Shown here one piece after another: positions 21,601 to 32,826 of a stretch of 64,000 nucleotides of DNA. The position numbers and the translations under genes are program-made. Origin of the DNA: Suillus spraguei (taxonomy: Eukaryota; Basidiomycota; Agaricomycetes; Boletales; Suillaceae); contig JABCPU010000053.1 of the NCBI GenBank assembly GCA_016800925.1, forward strand, positions 62,001-126,000, written 5' to 3'. The number at the start of each line of letters is the position of its first letter. Position 1 is the first letter of the stretch. Below the pieces are notes generated by a model. The model had not been told where the DNA came from and did no database searches. It was given only the letters and a program-made list of their open reading frames with translations.

Positions 21601-22951
21601 TAGGTTAATGGAAAAGCCCGGGAAGGCGCATGGCAAGGTGTTTGTCAGAGGTCAGTGAAATTATACTACCCTTGAGAGCTATAGCTCATAAGATTATTGA
21701 TGCGCAGTCGTTGGTGTTCGCGGCTTGAAAGTGCCCATACCCCAGCAGGCTACAGCTCTCACGTGTACTTTGAATAACGGAATACATTTTGTTACTACTC
21801 CAGAAACCCGTCTATCCAAAGATTCACGCATCGACCAAGAGTTTGAGCTGTAAGCTCGTCGCTATATATTTTGTAGATTGTGCTAATCCCGCGACAGTAT
21901 CGAGCACAACAAGCTGGAGTTCACTCTCACCCTGAAAGTCCGCCGTGATGCACATATCGACGCCCAATCACAGGCTCTTGTGCCACCACCTGCGCCTCGT
22001 GTGCATCCCCCGACATCCGTACCCAAGTCTAGGGGTGGCGTGCTCAGCTTCTTCTCATCATCACCTAAAAAGCAACCTCGCGTGACACCGATACCCCCTC
22101 CACCTGTCGCCCCTCATAAACTCCCAGATAATCTCGCGCGGTATCTCAAACAAGATGGAACTCTCGCGCGCGCATTAATTTCATTCAAGGATGTGGCTGC
22201 GAGATGCGATACTCGATTATTTGAGACTAGCTATCCACTAATCGGACAGCGCGTCGAAGCTTCAGGGGGCCCAACTACCATGGAATTGGGAGAGATCGTA
22301 TTGCATATGTTTCGACTTCCACCTCTACCTGGCGTTCTGAGCAGTCAGCTTCCACAGAGTCTTGAAGACTGTCATCGGGGTTTAAGACATGTCGCATGGC
22401 ATAAAGTTACGTACTTCGAAGGTACACTAACGCAGCATGGAGGAGATTGTATGGTACGCGATTTTTTAATCATCTCATAAACGGTCACTTACCTTCACGC
22501 AGACGTGGCGGCGGCGACGTCTTCGGGTGATTGGTGCGAATCTCGTTGCATTTAATGATGTCACTAAGAAGGCAACGGCCACCATCAACCTCAAGAAAGC
22601 CATCGCAGTTGAGGACAACCAAGATACGCGTACGGGCGCCCTCAGTCCTGCTCGGTCAGATGATTACGACGGAATGTTCGCAGTCGAGCGTTCCTTCCGC
22701 CTCATATTTCCTGGAAACCAAGAAATATTCTTCTTTGCGGACACGGATGATGAGAAGGCAAAGTGGTATGTCCAACCTCGTTCATGCATGTCATCCAGCT
22801 GACATCTTTTGCCAGGCTTGATGTATTCCGTGCGCTTGTCGGGCACATCCCACCCAATCCACTTTGGGCAGAGTTAATATGGCAACGACAGCAAGAGATG
22901 GCGAAACAGCCCCCTGCACAGATGTCTTCTTCGAAGACAAGTTCCCGATAG
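18668..22951 (+). CDS. BUD4: Bud4/anillin-like septation protein with C-terminal PH domain
   Basis: A large, mostly disordered N-terminal half is followed by an anillin-type C-terminus. This domain order is that of Bud4, the bud-site/septum landmark that binds septins. The C-terminal exons splice cleanly: EHKKG|KYRIREHE, RPSDM|NEYSKQIKEYRL, VFVR|VVGVRGLKVPIP, EFEL|IEHNKLEFTLTLK, GGDCM|TWRRRRLRVIGANL and AKW|LDVFRALVGHIPP. The PH domain covers about 22500-22870. The N-terminal half holds two sets of internal repeats: the CE..(D/N)..FYSDED block (near 19400 and 19600) and the RKRS.DSPL ... ESMSV..DISAELAT block (near 19910-20100 and 20310-20530). An early intron lies at about 19007-19063. The frame breaks once near 20116, where one G seems missing compared with the second repeat. 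Confidence 0.83.
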
Positions 22952-23199
22952 TATTTTCATTTTATTTTGGCATCTTTCGTCTAGCTTAGTTTTCGTTCGT
23001 CGTCTCGTTCTCTTGTGTTTTTCCCTCTTTCTCTCGCAATTTTGTTTTCTGTATTATGCTACAATAACATCGTAGTCAGTCGCATTTGCATGCATATGCT
23101 TTCTATGTAACAGTAATTTATGCACATAAAGCAGACATAGTCTTGCTTCTTGGACTTGACTGGCTCATGAATGCTTTCATATTAAGTGCATCTGGTGCA
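22952..23199. other. 3' flank of the Bud4-like gene
   Basis: T-rich, with no reading frame of interest. It probably contains the 3' untranslated region and polyadenylation signals of the gene that ends at 22951. Confidence 0.5.
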
Positions 23200-23510
23200 C
23201 CGCGGACTCATTATCCTGGTCGCCGGATATCAGCATAACTCTGATTGTGACAAGAGATGATCGATGATCGACAGCGTTGCCGCAATGCGGAATGCCAAAT
23301 ATGTTATCCACAGCAGTTTTCCTGCTATCGCGTGGGTAGTATTTCAAGAGAATTGAAGTTCAGAGTGAAACACGACAGATTCGTGCTTTGAACGCTCGTA
23401 CGTGCCCCAAGTTATAGGTGACCTGTCGGATGCCATTTAAAGATACATTCTTGCAAATTCAATGGGAAGCTAGAATTTTCTAATGGAAAAATACAACACA
23501 CCCTGATTGA
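23200..23510 (-). pseudogene. Relic of the NYN gene 5' half (third copy)
   Basis: Aligns with the middle exon and the start of the third exon of NYN copies 1 and 2. Shared words are 'tggtcgccggatatcag', 'tatgttatccac', 'gaagttcagagtgaaac' and 'atgccatttaaagatacatt', ending with 'gctagaattttct'. Frames are interrupted, the intron borders are lost, and the rest of the gene is gone. It lies directly downstream of the intact MRP10, as expected if the ancestral order was NYN-MRP10. Confidence 0.8.
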
Positions 23511-23624
23511 ACACAACAGGAAAACAGAGCGGAAACTGCATGTCATGATTTGGCACATGACGCCTTAGAATAAAAGCCGAGCGCGGATGCGTGTCATGCA
23601 TGGTGAACTGTAGATCACATAAAA

Positions 23625-23988
23625 CTATTTGGAGTTTCTACCAAGTCTGGCGAGGTGGTAATTTATCGACGATCTAGGCTGCTTGCCGCGGATAGGCTGC
23701 GAAGTGGAAGTGGAGCAGTGAATACGCTTGTTAAACACGCCTGTTCCAAAGAACAACTTACTGCGGTGCGCATGCACTGAAATAAAGCCTCGGCCGCCAC
23801 CTGGCATTGATTACTGGCTAGCGTGTCACCTGTTGCTGCCCAGCACCCTAGCATGTTCGAGAGCTCTACTGCGCATACATTGGGGGGTAAGTCTACGCAT
23901 GGCATTGCTTAAATGGCTACGCAGAGAGGATAATTTGGGACTCACTTTTCCGAGGTCTGACCTTGACCTTAGCGATGTGCACAGTCAT
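23625..23988 (-). CDS. MRP10: Mitochondrial small-subunit ribosomal protein Mrp10 (mS37), CHCH type
   Basis: Three small exons join into a complete protein of about 85 residues: MTVHIAKVKVRPRK|TMPCVDLPPN, then VCAVELSNMLGCWAATGDTL and NQCQVAAEALFQCMRTA|PIRGKQ, ending SSINYHLARLGRNSK. It has the twin CX9C motif (C-AVELSNMLG-C and C-QVAAEALFQ-C), which forms two disulphides after import through the Mia40 route. It also has the NYHLARL tail typical of fungal Mrp10. The introns (about 23732-23668 and a short one near 23940-23905) have normal borders. This gene is too short and fragmented to show as one open frame. A broken copy lies at 17640-17930. Confidence 0.93.
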
Positions 23989-24290
23989 TTTTTTATAGAT
24001 CACAAAGCTAGTACTTGACCCGCACTACAGTAGAACCGAGGTCTTGTAGATTTGCGCGGCTCGTCGTGAACAAGTGTATGTAGTATAAACACCTGAAAAT
24101 TCAATGCACGTGACCTTGCAGACGTGATGCCGTAACGGCGTTAATTGCTCACACACCTGAATCCCTCCACGTCTACAATCATCTTGAAGGGTTTCCACTA
24201 CTAGCTTCAGGTAGCAGCCTATCCGATCCTCGGTATATAGTCGTGAACTCCAAGTCCGTACATCCCTGCTACAGCTGAAACGCCGAGGCG

Positions 24291-25459
24291 ATGCCTGCGC
24301 TCAACAAGAACAATTCCGGTGTGCCAACACTAGTCTGTTCACTTCTAGCTGTAGATTGACTAGCCTCCCACATAGCTGTCAAGCGGATAATGCAAGAGGC
24401 GAGGGAACTTGCAAACGATCCCTGCACCGATTACCATGCAGCTCCCCTTGAGGTGCGTGCTCTCCACACGCACGAGTCTCTTATTCCCGCCGACATATAT
24501 TTGTCTGGACTCTGCAAAAATAGGATGATATTTTTGTATGTGATGTCTACGGATAATGCGTTGGCATATCGAATAATAGATTATAGGAATGGCATTGCAC
24601 ACTTCGTGGTCCGGCTGGTACGGAGTTTGAAGGTGGACTGTATCATTTCCGCATAGTGCTTCCAGCAGAATACCCCTTCCGACCGCCTTCCCTGATGATG
24701 CTTACGCCCAATGGACGGTTCGATTTAAATACCAAGGTACGCCCCTTGCCAATAAGAGATCAGAATTACATTAAGGTTCCGTGGATCAGATATGCATCAG
24801 CTTCACAAACTGTTGGTTATCCCTGCAATTTTGTGGAGTCGATTAACTAACGCCCGTTGTACTCCAGACCATGAAGAGGAATGGCAACCCGCATGGGGTG
24901 TCCGCACAGGTAATGTTCTGCGATTTGATTTGACGCTAGCGTACCTTACCTTTTTTGCATAAGCCATAATCGGACTCCAAGGGTTTTTCCCTTTGAAGGG
25001 TCAGGCAGCTACCGGTGTAGGTTCTGTCGAATATCCCCTCTCGGAACGCAAGCGTCTGGCCCAACTGTAAGGGTCGGTCTAGATCGCACTTAATAAGTCT
25101 GACGTCACGCATTAAGGTCACGGGAGTGGGTTTGTCCGCAGTGTAATCAGTGTAATCTAAAGCATCTCCCTGATCCCCAGGAGGGACAATTGAAGCATGC
25201 AAACGTGGCATCACCGTCGTCGGCCCCGCCTGCCGACACCGCGGAAGTCGAAGATGAAGTTCAAGACAACTTGGCCGCTCCCGTGGTATCCACTCCTGTC
25301 CGCCAGTCTGATATGATCGAAGAAGAGCGGCAAATTCGCTTGCGCGGAAGTACGCAATTTGGGCGTCGTAGTTCACACCGACCTCCCCTAATTCTTGATA
25401 CTGCCATTTGTGTACTGCTTGTGTTGGTGCTAGCGTTACTTTGTCGTCGGGTTTTGTGA
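24291..25459 (+). CDS. UBC6: ER-anchored ubiquitin-conjugating enzyme E2, Ubc6/UBE2J type
   Basis: This is a tail-anchored E2 of ER-associated degradation. The first exon reads MPALNKNNS and splices to ASHIAVKRIMQEARELANDP. Further small exons give DDIF|EWHCTLRGPAGTEFEGG, YHFRIVLPAEYPFRPPS and RFDLNTK|ICISFTN|YHEEEW, followed by QPAWGVRT|AIIGLQGFFP. The catalytic cysteine is that of ICISFTN, in the unusual position typical of the UBE2J family (no HPN tripeptide). After SREWVCPQCN comes a flexible linker. The protein ends in one hydrophobic tail (LILDTAICVLLVLVLALL) and CRRVL, a typical ER tail anchor. All eight or so introns are short GT-AG. Partners would be a Doa10-type ligase (inferred). 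Confidence 0.93.
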
Positions 25460-25735
25460 TTGTATGGTATATTTCGTATTCGGAACTTTATTAGTTCTAG
25501 ATGTCTTGGATGAATAACTTTGGCCAATATTTTTCCGAGGACTCGATCATTATGTTAGCATAAATATGTCATTGGCCCTAGTTAAGTGGGGCGTGCCGGC
25601 TACTTGTTAGTCACCTGGTTTAGGGTCTTGGTACTAACTTTATTCTTTACCTGATGATATTTATGAAGACCAGCCTTTAAAATAAGAGGAGACCAAGTCT
25701 ACTGTAACTCGTCTCCTGACTAGTTCTCATCCAAG

Positions 25736-26203
25736 ATGTCTAATGGTCACTCACAAAATACACGCAAGGGCAGGTCTGTATCGCTCCATCTCCCAAAGCG
25801 GTGCGATCCCACGCCGGTGCCCCCATCCTTAACAAATTCACCCCACCTCTCGTCGCCGCGCAGCGTATTCCGTCAAAAACCAGCCATGCCGAAAACACCT
25901 TCCCAGGAAGATGACGAGTGGTTGAGAGATATGGTCCCCATGAACAGCGGGCAAAGCACTTTTGATGAAATCCTTTTGCGCTCGTCGTCGCAAGTCCAAA
26001 ATACATTACAGGAGGAGTCACTATCATCTTCAGGAAGATCGTCTTCAAGGAGCTCGTTCCAAGGCCGTGCAACATTATCTCCGAGACCTCACATGCATCG
26101 CTCATGGTCGTCTCCTACCACACGGTCTAATGCGACGGTTGCCAATTTTGGGTCATACTCTGACTCGATAAACGGGCAGGACACCCGGCGGGGGATAATA
26201 TGA
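25736..26203 (+). CDS. Hypothetical serine-rich protein
   Basis: A single open frame of 155 residues with a good ATG, beginning MSNGHSQNTRKGRSVSLHLP. It is rich in Ser, Arg and Pro (SSSGRSSSRSSFQGR) and contains a short acidic-aromatic piece (QEDDEWLRDMVPMN) that could be a binding motif. There is no known domain and no membrane segment. It lies between UBC6 and the convergent SF3A1 gene. It looks like an intrinsically disordered protein; function unknown. Confidence 0.5.
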   Translation: MSNGHSQNTRKGRSVSLHLPKRCDPTPVPPSLTNSPHLSSPRSVFRQKPAMPKTPSQEDDEWLRDMVPMNSGQSTFDEILLRSSSQVQNTLQEESLSSSGRSSSRSSFQGRATLSPRPHMHRSWSSPTTRSNATVANFGSYSDSINGQDTRRGII

Positions 26204-26454
26204 GTCCAGCGTTATCGCGGACTGACGTATTTATGACAAATGTTCTGGTAATCTCTACTTGTTTGGGTCTTAGGGCAGCATCGGGTTTTAGGTTTCACTG
26301 GGTCTTAGGGTTTAACGCGTCCCATCGCGAACTATTTAACGCTTTACTTTATTTTATACACTTTTACTATGTCTCGTATTATTATCACTCTCACAGATGC
26401 GGCACAAAACGTCTTCACAGAATTATGTACCCTATGTTACAAATGTACAAGCGA

Positions 26455-29092
26455 TTACTTCTTCTTACCAGCAGTGATGCTAAGCACAACAAGGTCATCC
26501 TCCTCCAAGTTATGACTAGCGATAGTGCTGTTGTTCGTCAGCATCTTACCCGCATACGATATTCGAACTTTGGAAAGAGGGAGATTGCTACCAAGAACTT
26601 GATTTATCCGATCACGCAGCGTTGAAACCAGCAGAGTAAGAGGAAGGTCTGTAACGGTGACCGTCTGGCCATTGAGCTTCCATTCTGGCTTAGACGGATC
26701 ATTGGGAAGTTGCACCAAGAGTGATATGGTGTAGGGATGCATTGCAACCCAGTCTGCTTCAGGATACAAGGCACCACCAGGCAGTTTCGCAATTTTTTGC
26801 CGTTTGATAGCAGGCTGCTCTTCTAGGCCTTCCATCTCGTCTGCGCCGCGCACCATACCCGCGTGTGGCGGTGTTCCCACACCACCGGCCATCATTCCTG
26901 CCATACGAGAAGGATGCATCCCAGCAGCAGGGGGCTGGTAACCAAACGGCTGCGCAGAGTCGAGACCTTGATAATGAAGGGGTGGGAGCATAACTGGCGG
27001 TGCTTGAGGCGGATATGCTGATGCCGGCTGCGGGCCAGATGAAACAGTAGCGGAAGAGTAGGAAGCGGATCCAGATGATTGCACAGGAGGGGCAGGTAAT
27101 GATGCGTGAGGAGGAGGTAGACCCGTCATTGCAGGTGGAGGTGCTGACACAGGGCCAATTCCAGGGCCGATCGCATTGGCATCCTGGGGTCCAAGACCCT
27201 TTGCACGATGAATGGCGGCAATTTGCTCGTCGAAGTTGACGTTGGTCGAATATTTGTCCATCGTAGAAACCTTCGTCGCAGTGTGACCATCCCACACAAC
27301 TTTTTCCCTCTCTTTCCGGCGCTCCTTTTCTTCTTCCTCCTCTTTCTTCCGTCTCTCTTCATCAGCCTCAGCACCGAAAATGTCCACACGTGTACGGGCC
27401 AGGTTTTTGAGTGACGATACTACATTTGCACCACGCAGAAGCTCGGACGCTTGAGCTTTGCGAGCTTCGATATTGTCACGGTGAGACTTCCACTTGGGAT
27501 CCAATAGCTCAATACGCATGTGCTCATCAAGTTCGTCAACAGGAATCTGCTGTCCACAAATCGTGCACGTCGTGAGGGTAGTTCCCTTCTTAGCACCAAC
27601 TGCAATATTCAGAGGTAAGTTGACTATCAGAAGTAAGAATGCTGACAACATACGTTTTGGAACATAGTCTGTCCTGATCTTCATAGGTCCCGAAATGCTG
27701 GCACTTGCTTGCATTGCGCGTGCGCGCTCAAGTTCCCGCACTCTCTCCTCATCTTCACTCTTCCTCCTCAGTTGCGCCTCATCGTCCTCGTCATCACTCT
27801 GTTCCATTGCAGCGTCCTCGTCTTCAACAGCCCCGATCCCAACGCCACTGACAGCTGCGGCCGCTTCGGCCTCTGCTGCAGCCTGTCTGGCCTTGTGGGC
27901 TTCTATCTCATCCGCAGTGTTTTCCATGATCATGGCAGCCATTCTCTTTTGAGCAAGCGTCATGCTTTCCACTTCTTGCACGCTCATTGGAGGAGGTAGC
28001 TCTGAATTAGCATCAGCAACCGTGAAATCGATCGTTTGAACGATTGCATAGTCATGCCAGTCAATCTCAGCAAATGCACCTAAATCAAACGCAAACGACC
28101 ATGATTGATTGTCGATACGAAGGAAAAGTAACGTACGTTTCTCTGCTTCTTGGTCATCTTGTCTCTTCTTATCCTTCTCCCTCTTCAAGCGTTCCCAACG
28201 GGCGTATTTTCTTGACTGTTCTAACGTTGCCCCCTTCGCACCTTCCTGCGCCCTATTACTCAACTCCGCCAGCATCTCCTTACTTGGATATAAAATTTTG
28301 AGGTACTGCTCCACGAGGCGGTTGAAGCAACCAAATAGAGAATGAGTGGGTCGCAAGAAGTCGAACTGATAGTTCCTTCCCTCGTTTTGCGAAAGTGTCG
28401 CCAAAAATGTCCGTCCGCGACGGGCGGTGAAAAGTGCAGTCAGTTTCATGATATCTCTAGCATAAATTATTAGCTGTATTCTTGCAGAACATAACGAGGC
28501 GACGCACAGGTCAATAGGGCTAACATTGGGCATGTCCATAGCAAATCGTGGCTGAGGTGGTTCAACGCCGAGATCTTCTGGAATCAATGGCATTTCTTCT
28601 ACCCCGTTCGCCTTTTCTTTTTCTTGTGAAGGGTCATCCAGCTCCTCTCCAGCCTCGATCTTCTCCATGCGATGCCTATAGTAAGCATGATAAGGATCCG
28701 CAGGGTTGAGGAACGAGAACTTGGGATCCTGACGCTGATTCTCGCGAATTTTATCCTCAAACTGAGGCGGGTTCGCAGAGCGAGCAACGAACAATGCCGT
28801 CCTATCAATGACAGCTACAAAAAAAAGTAAATATGAGAGCAACGAACACGATATAATGAAAGCCCTTACATTTGATTTCTGGAGGTGGCAGGATGAGTCC
28901 ACTCGTAAACCTGAGTGAAGAATCCCGAATGCTATTCTCCATGTCGATATCGCCATTAAAGGCGTGTCCGTTCATGACAGGCATCATTTGTGTTTCTACT
29001 GCCATGGTTGTCGTCGACGTGAGGGACGTTGATGAAGGCCGTCTGTTCATTAAGTCTTGTCGGAGTTCCAAATGATGCCGCTCGGCATCCAT
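26455..29092 (-). CDS. Splicing factor 3A subunit 1 (Prp21/SAP114)
   Basis: This is the U2 snRNP component SF3A1, which is needed for pre-spliceosome assembly. The order of domains is complete. First come two SURP modules: TALFVARSANPPQFEDKIRE with FSFLNPADPYHAYYRHR, then LTALFTARRGRTFLATLSQN with YQFDFLRPTHSLFGCFN. The PRP21 central region and a charged KRxxE-rich stretch (GHTATKV) follow, then a Pro/Gly/Ala-rich linker. The end is a ubiquitin-like domain: LNGQTVTVTDLPLTLLVSTL ... VRISYAGKMLTNNSTIASHN ... ending ITAGKKK. Introns interrupt after LPPPEIK, near the second SURP, and at two sites further on. It starts 48 bases from the divergent MRPL31 gene. Confidence 0.95.
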
Positions 29093-29140
29093 CGGTAAAT
29101 ACCTCTTAAGCTACCGTCGACTAACTGGCTTGCACACAAA

Positions 29141-29622
29141 ATGTTTGGTGCTTTCCGACCTACGTCGGTAAATCTAGGCGGTCTACTTTGGTAAGTCGTG
29201 TAGCCCATTCAGCACCGTTTTCTCATCTTATCTGCGGTTCAGGAAAACGCCATGGAAGTTGTCAATCACGCGAAAAGCCAATGCACGCGCTCGTCTTAAG
29301 AAGGTCGACGCAGTCATTGAAACAGTCAGAGCAAGTGGCATACAGTGTAGCGCATTGGTGAGCTAGTCAACTGTCTCTCCCTGTGTTTCATATGGTATAA
29401 TTCTTTGTGCGTTCAGGAAAAGGCACTACAGCTGCCTAAAGAGCACGAGATGGATCCCAAGGATAAATACACGGTGTTCAGTGCGACTTCACGGGGCTAT
29501 CGAAAAGGCATTCATAAAGTGCCCAAGTGGACTAGAGTGAGTTCATCCTCATCGACTACGTGTTGTATATTGAAACGTTCGCCTACTAGCTCACACTAAG
29601 AGTCAACCCGAAAGGATTTTAA
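29141..29622 (+). CDS. Mitochondrial large-subunit ribosomal protein MRPL31 (mL60)
   Basis: A short mitoribosomal protein of the fungal-type Mrpl31/mL60 family. Four exons: MFGAFRPTSVNLGGLLW, KTPWKLSITRKANARARLKK up to GIQCSAL, EKALQLPKEHEMDPKDKYTV to HKVPKWTR, and LTLRVNPKGF with stop at 29620-29622. The third intron (GTGAGT...TACTAG) shifts the last exon, so the true end lies beyond the frame that stops inside the intron. It shares a 48-base promoter region with SF3A1. Its 3' end faces CMS1, 72 bases away. Confidence 0.9.
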
Positions 29623-29694
29623 GTCATACTTCTTTTTTACAATTATGTATATAGACTGCACTATTGTACTTTTAACTTAATCCTATGGGATCAA

Positions 29695-30797
29695 CTAGAA
29701 AAGTACCAGCTGGATTCTACCCTCTTGAATGCCCTTGAGTACCTTTGGCGCTCCTAGAACAGTTCGGAATACTTCGTCTCGAGTCTCTGGGATATCCAAC
29801 AAGCTTCTTTTCTTGGGATCTTGATGTGAGATATCCAGGATAATGTGTGTGAGCTGAGTCACCAAGAGAGCGTCTGAGAAACATTGAGGGTGTTTATGGT
29901 CACGGTAGTATTTAACTCACCGGTTTCACATAGTAGTTTCCCGATTCTTCCAGGAGTGCCAACAGCAGAACCAATTTTTGACCTCTTGAGATAAGAAACG
30001 TGCTCTTCCAGCTTAAAGTGTTTCGCAAATAACTTTGCTACATCTGCACCTTTCTCACGACGCAGTCTCTTATCTTTGAGAACTCTGGTTGCATCAGCAA
30101 CCCGGAGTGCAGCTCCAGCTATGAAGAGCAAGGTGGGCGCTCCAGCCACTTTGGACCTTTGTGATAGACGGGTGTGTAGTGTCGGAAGAACTGCAATACA
30201 TCAATGTACATTTGGAAGATGAAATATGAAAAGACATACCTTCGATAATGAAGTCAACCAGATTGTCTAATGATCTCGATCCCGTCCATATCGTCGTATC
30301 CGCGATCGATGATTCTATCTATTTGTTAAATTGATATCATTCTGTGAGGAATAATGTAGTCGAGCTTACCGGGTATCAAGACGTCGTTGAGTTCTATCCC
30401 AGACATTGCAGGGAAAGCTTTGACTTGCATAGATGAGACATAGTCTGCGAGTTTGTGAGCAGGTTGCGCTGCCACTGAAAGAGGTTCGGTAACCTCGACT
30501 GTTTCTGTTTCTGCCATCTTTCTCTTCTGCGAAAGATAATGATTGTAAGTGAAAGATAATGATCGGATAGGTGACACGAACCTTGATCTTGCGCTCCTTT
30601 TCCTTTTCTCTCCGTTTGCGTTTCTTTTCTGTTGTTGTTTTCTCTTTGATATGAACCTCCGCCTCTTCGGCATCTTCATCCGCGCTGAGAAGGCCACCTA
30701 TATCGTCGCCTGGTCCATTATCTTCCTCGCCAGAGGTAGCAACGAGCTCATCCGGCACGAAGTCATCGTCTAAGTCGTCACCTCGTTGACCATTCAT
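29695..30797 (-). CDS. CMS1: Cms1-like ribosome biogenesis protein
   Basis: Matches the Cms1 family, associated with the small-subunit processome in the nucleolus. The acidic N-terminus (DDLDDDFVPDELVATSGEED) is followed by a lysine-rich stretch (KKRKRREKEKERKIK). The globular part contains HKLADYVSSMQVKAFPAMSG, IELNDVLIP|ESSIADTTIW, GAPTLLFIAGAALRVADATR, LAKHFKLEEHVSYLK and IGSAVGTPGRIGKLLCETG, and ends EGRIQLVLF. The GTPGR motif resembles that of DEAD-box helicases, as is usual for Cms1, which lacks the other helicase motifs. The start is the ATG at 30797; an upstream in-frame TTG is not needed. It is divergent from the ERI1-like gene with a 233-base gap. Confidence 0.9.
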
Positions 30798-31030
30798 GCT
30801 GCTGTGGGACAAGAGGTAGCGGTGAGAAGTTCTGAGAACAATGACGAAAATAAGCTTTAGAAATGGAGTTTTTTTTTACTTCCGTTTTACCGGACGGTGC
30901 CGAAGTATACGACCCTGTCTGCTCTTGAGCCTGGCCTGCTTGTCAGACCACTACATGTACCTTGAACTGAAATTAGTCACTTGCAAGCCATCAGCGTCAA
31001 CTGTCCAGGACGCCTTGCCAGCCTGATATC

Positions 31031-32453
31031 ATGCAGCTAGCAAGCCCTGATCTCGAGGGGCTCTCTTCTTTTGTGACTTATCTCCTATCCCTAGTGATTC
31101 AACTCCTGGCCTCCAATTGGAAAATTCTTCTACTCTCTTTGTTTCTTATCTGGTATGTTACAGTTTTTACACGCCACGCAAAACAGTCGAAACAGTTATC
31201 GCCGCTTTTCGAGGGTTCTTCCTCCCACCAAACGCCTTTAAATGGTTCAGACATCTCTCCAACATATCATCGTCCATGTCCGCAAATGTCTGACAAATCA
31301 ACTTCAAACTCGTCTTCGCAACTTGCTCGAAAAGATCTGATCGCGAAAGCCGCTCAAAAACAGGATCGTCGTGTGAAGCAACCTTACGATGCCTTTCTCG
31401 TTTTGGACGTCGAGGCTACTTGCAAAGAGGGGACTGGCTTTGACTGGCCTAATGAAATCATAGTTCGTCTTATCTACTATTACATGGTTCCTTTCGCACC
31501 CAGTTCCTGACCGTGTCTCGCTCACATAGGAGTGGCCTGTTTGTCTTATGCGCTGGAAAGATAAATCGGACCAAGGAAAAGCTTGCCAGCTGGAAATCGT
31601 AGATGAGTTTCGGAGCTTCGTCAAGCCGACATGGAGACCTCAACTATCGCAATTTTGCATGGATCTTACAGGAATCACGCAAGTTCGTCCGATGCTTCTG
31701 CTTCGATGCCGTATCATGATCAAGTCATGATTGAATTTTAGGCCCAAGTCAACTCAGCGCCAACGTTCCAAAAAGTTCTAAGGATGTTTGCAAGTTTTCT
31801 GGCTTCTCATGGATTAATCGATCCGAAGAGCGGGAGATCTATACAGCGCTTCTGCTGGTGCAGCGACGGACCTTTTGACATAAGGGATTTCGTCGTGAAG
31901 CAATGTTTCATATCAAAAGTCAGTGGTCCACGTGAGCTAACTTAAAGTTCGATCGATTTCATTATTGTCTGGTTATCGGTTATCAGATACCTATGCCGTT
32001 GTGGCTCAAAGGGGATGTTCTCGATGTCAGGAGAGTTGTATCAGTTCGAGCAGCTGCGTCTGGTAATTCGGACACTTCGACCAAGGTATATATTAATTTC
32101 CGTCGATGCGGACTCACTCACGATTCTCTTATCAGTCCTCGACACGTTCTCATATTCGATCATTGAACATACCACAGCAGTTGCAAGCCCTTGGGTTGCC
32201 AGCGTTTCAAGGCCGCTTACACAGCGGTATTGACGTCAGTGGCCGACTTCCTTGCGCAATTTTGCTTTACTGATATTCTCGTTCTTCACACCGTCATTTC
32301 TTCCCACAGGACACGCGGAACATCGCACGTGTGGTGACTGAGCTTGCTTGTCGTGGAGTTCGTTTGGAGCCTAAGACATCCATCAATCCAAACCGTCGCT
32401 GGAATTGGATGGGAAAGCCTGGAGAGGTTCTTGAGCACGCACTGTTGCTCTAA
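31031..32453 (+). CDS. ERI1/3'hExo-like 3'-5' exonuclease with N-terminal membrane segment
   Basis: This is a DEDDh exonuclease of the ERI1 family, which trims RNA 3' ends (5.8S rRNA, histone mRNA or small RNAs in other eukaryotes). Catalytic motifs are visible after splicing: FLVLDVEATC (D, E), DGPFDIRDFV (D), and LHSGIDDTRNIARV (H, D). EII|EWPVCLMRW and DLTGITQ|AQVNSAPTFQ are also typical. The gene ends KTSINPNRRWNWMGKPG and VLEHALLL. Unusually, the N-terminus has a strong hydrophobic stretch at about residues 13-45 (LLSLVIQLLASNWKILLLSL), which suggests that the enzyme is anchored in a membrane. There is no SAP domain before the nuclease. The exon around 32040-32160 is the least certain. 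Confidence 0.9.
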
Positions 32454-32826
32454 TGATGAAATATGATTGCTTTAGAGATGTTTGTTATCAATTAATGATA
32501 TCTAAAACGACGAGAGTAGTGATGCAAACTTAAACACATCTATTTCTAAATAATAAACATTAAAAGCGTCCATTTCCCCGCGAACGAACTCCTAAAGTAC
32601 TGCTTCCATTTGACCAAGTCGTCTGTGCCAGCAAGTACCAACTTGCGGTCAGTGGGAAAAAATAAGCTTGATACGTTGGCTAACTTGGCTAACTTGGCTC
32701 CCGAAAACACGCGATTGAGGGAGATGCAAAATGAGCAGCCTGAGTGTGTTGGATACGCAAGAATGAGAAACAGGGTGTAGGTGGTCTGGCGTCCGACATG
32801 TCACGCCCAATTGAGGATGGAACATT

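Noticed and set aside
27126..27414. Lys/Arg-rich and hydrophobic frames opposite each other near the SF3A1 middle
   Set aside because: Both are shadows of the charged central region of SF3A1.
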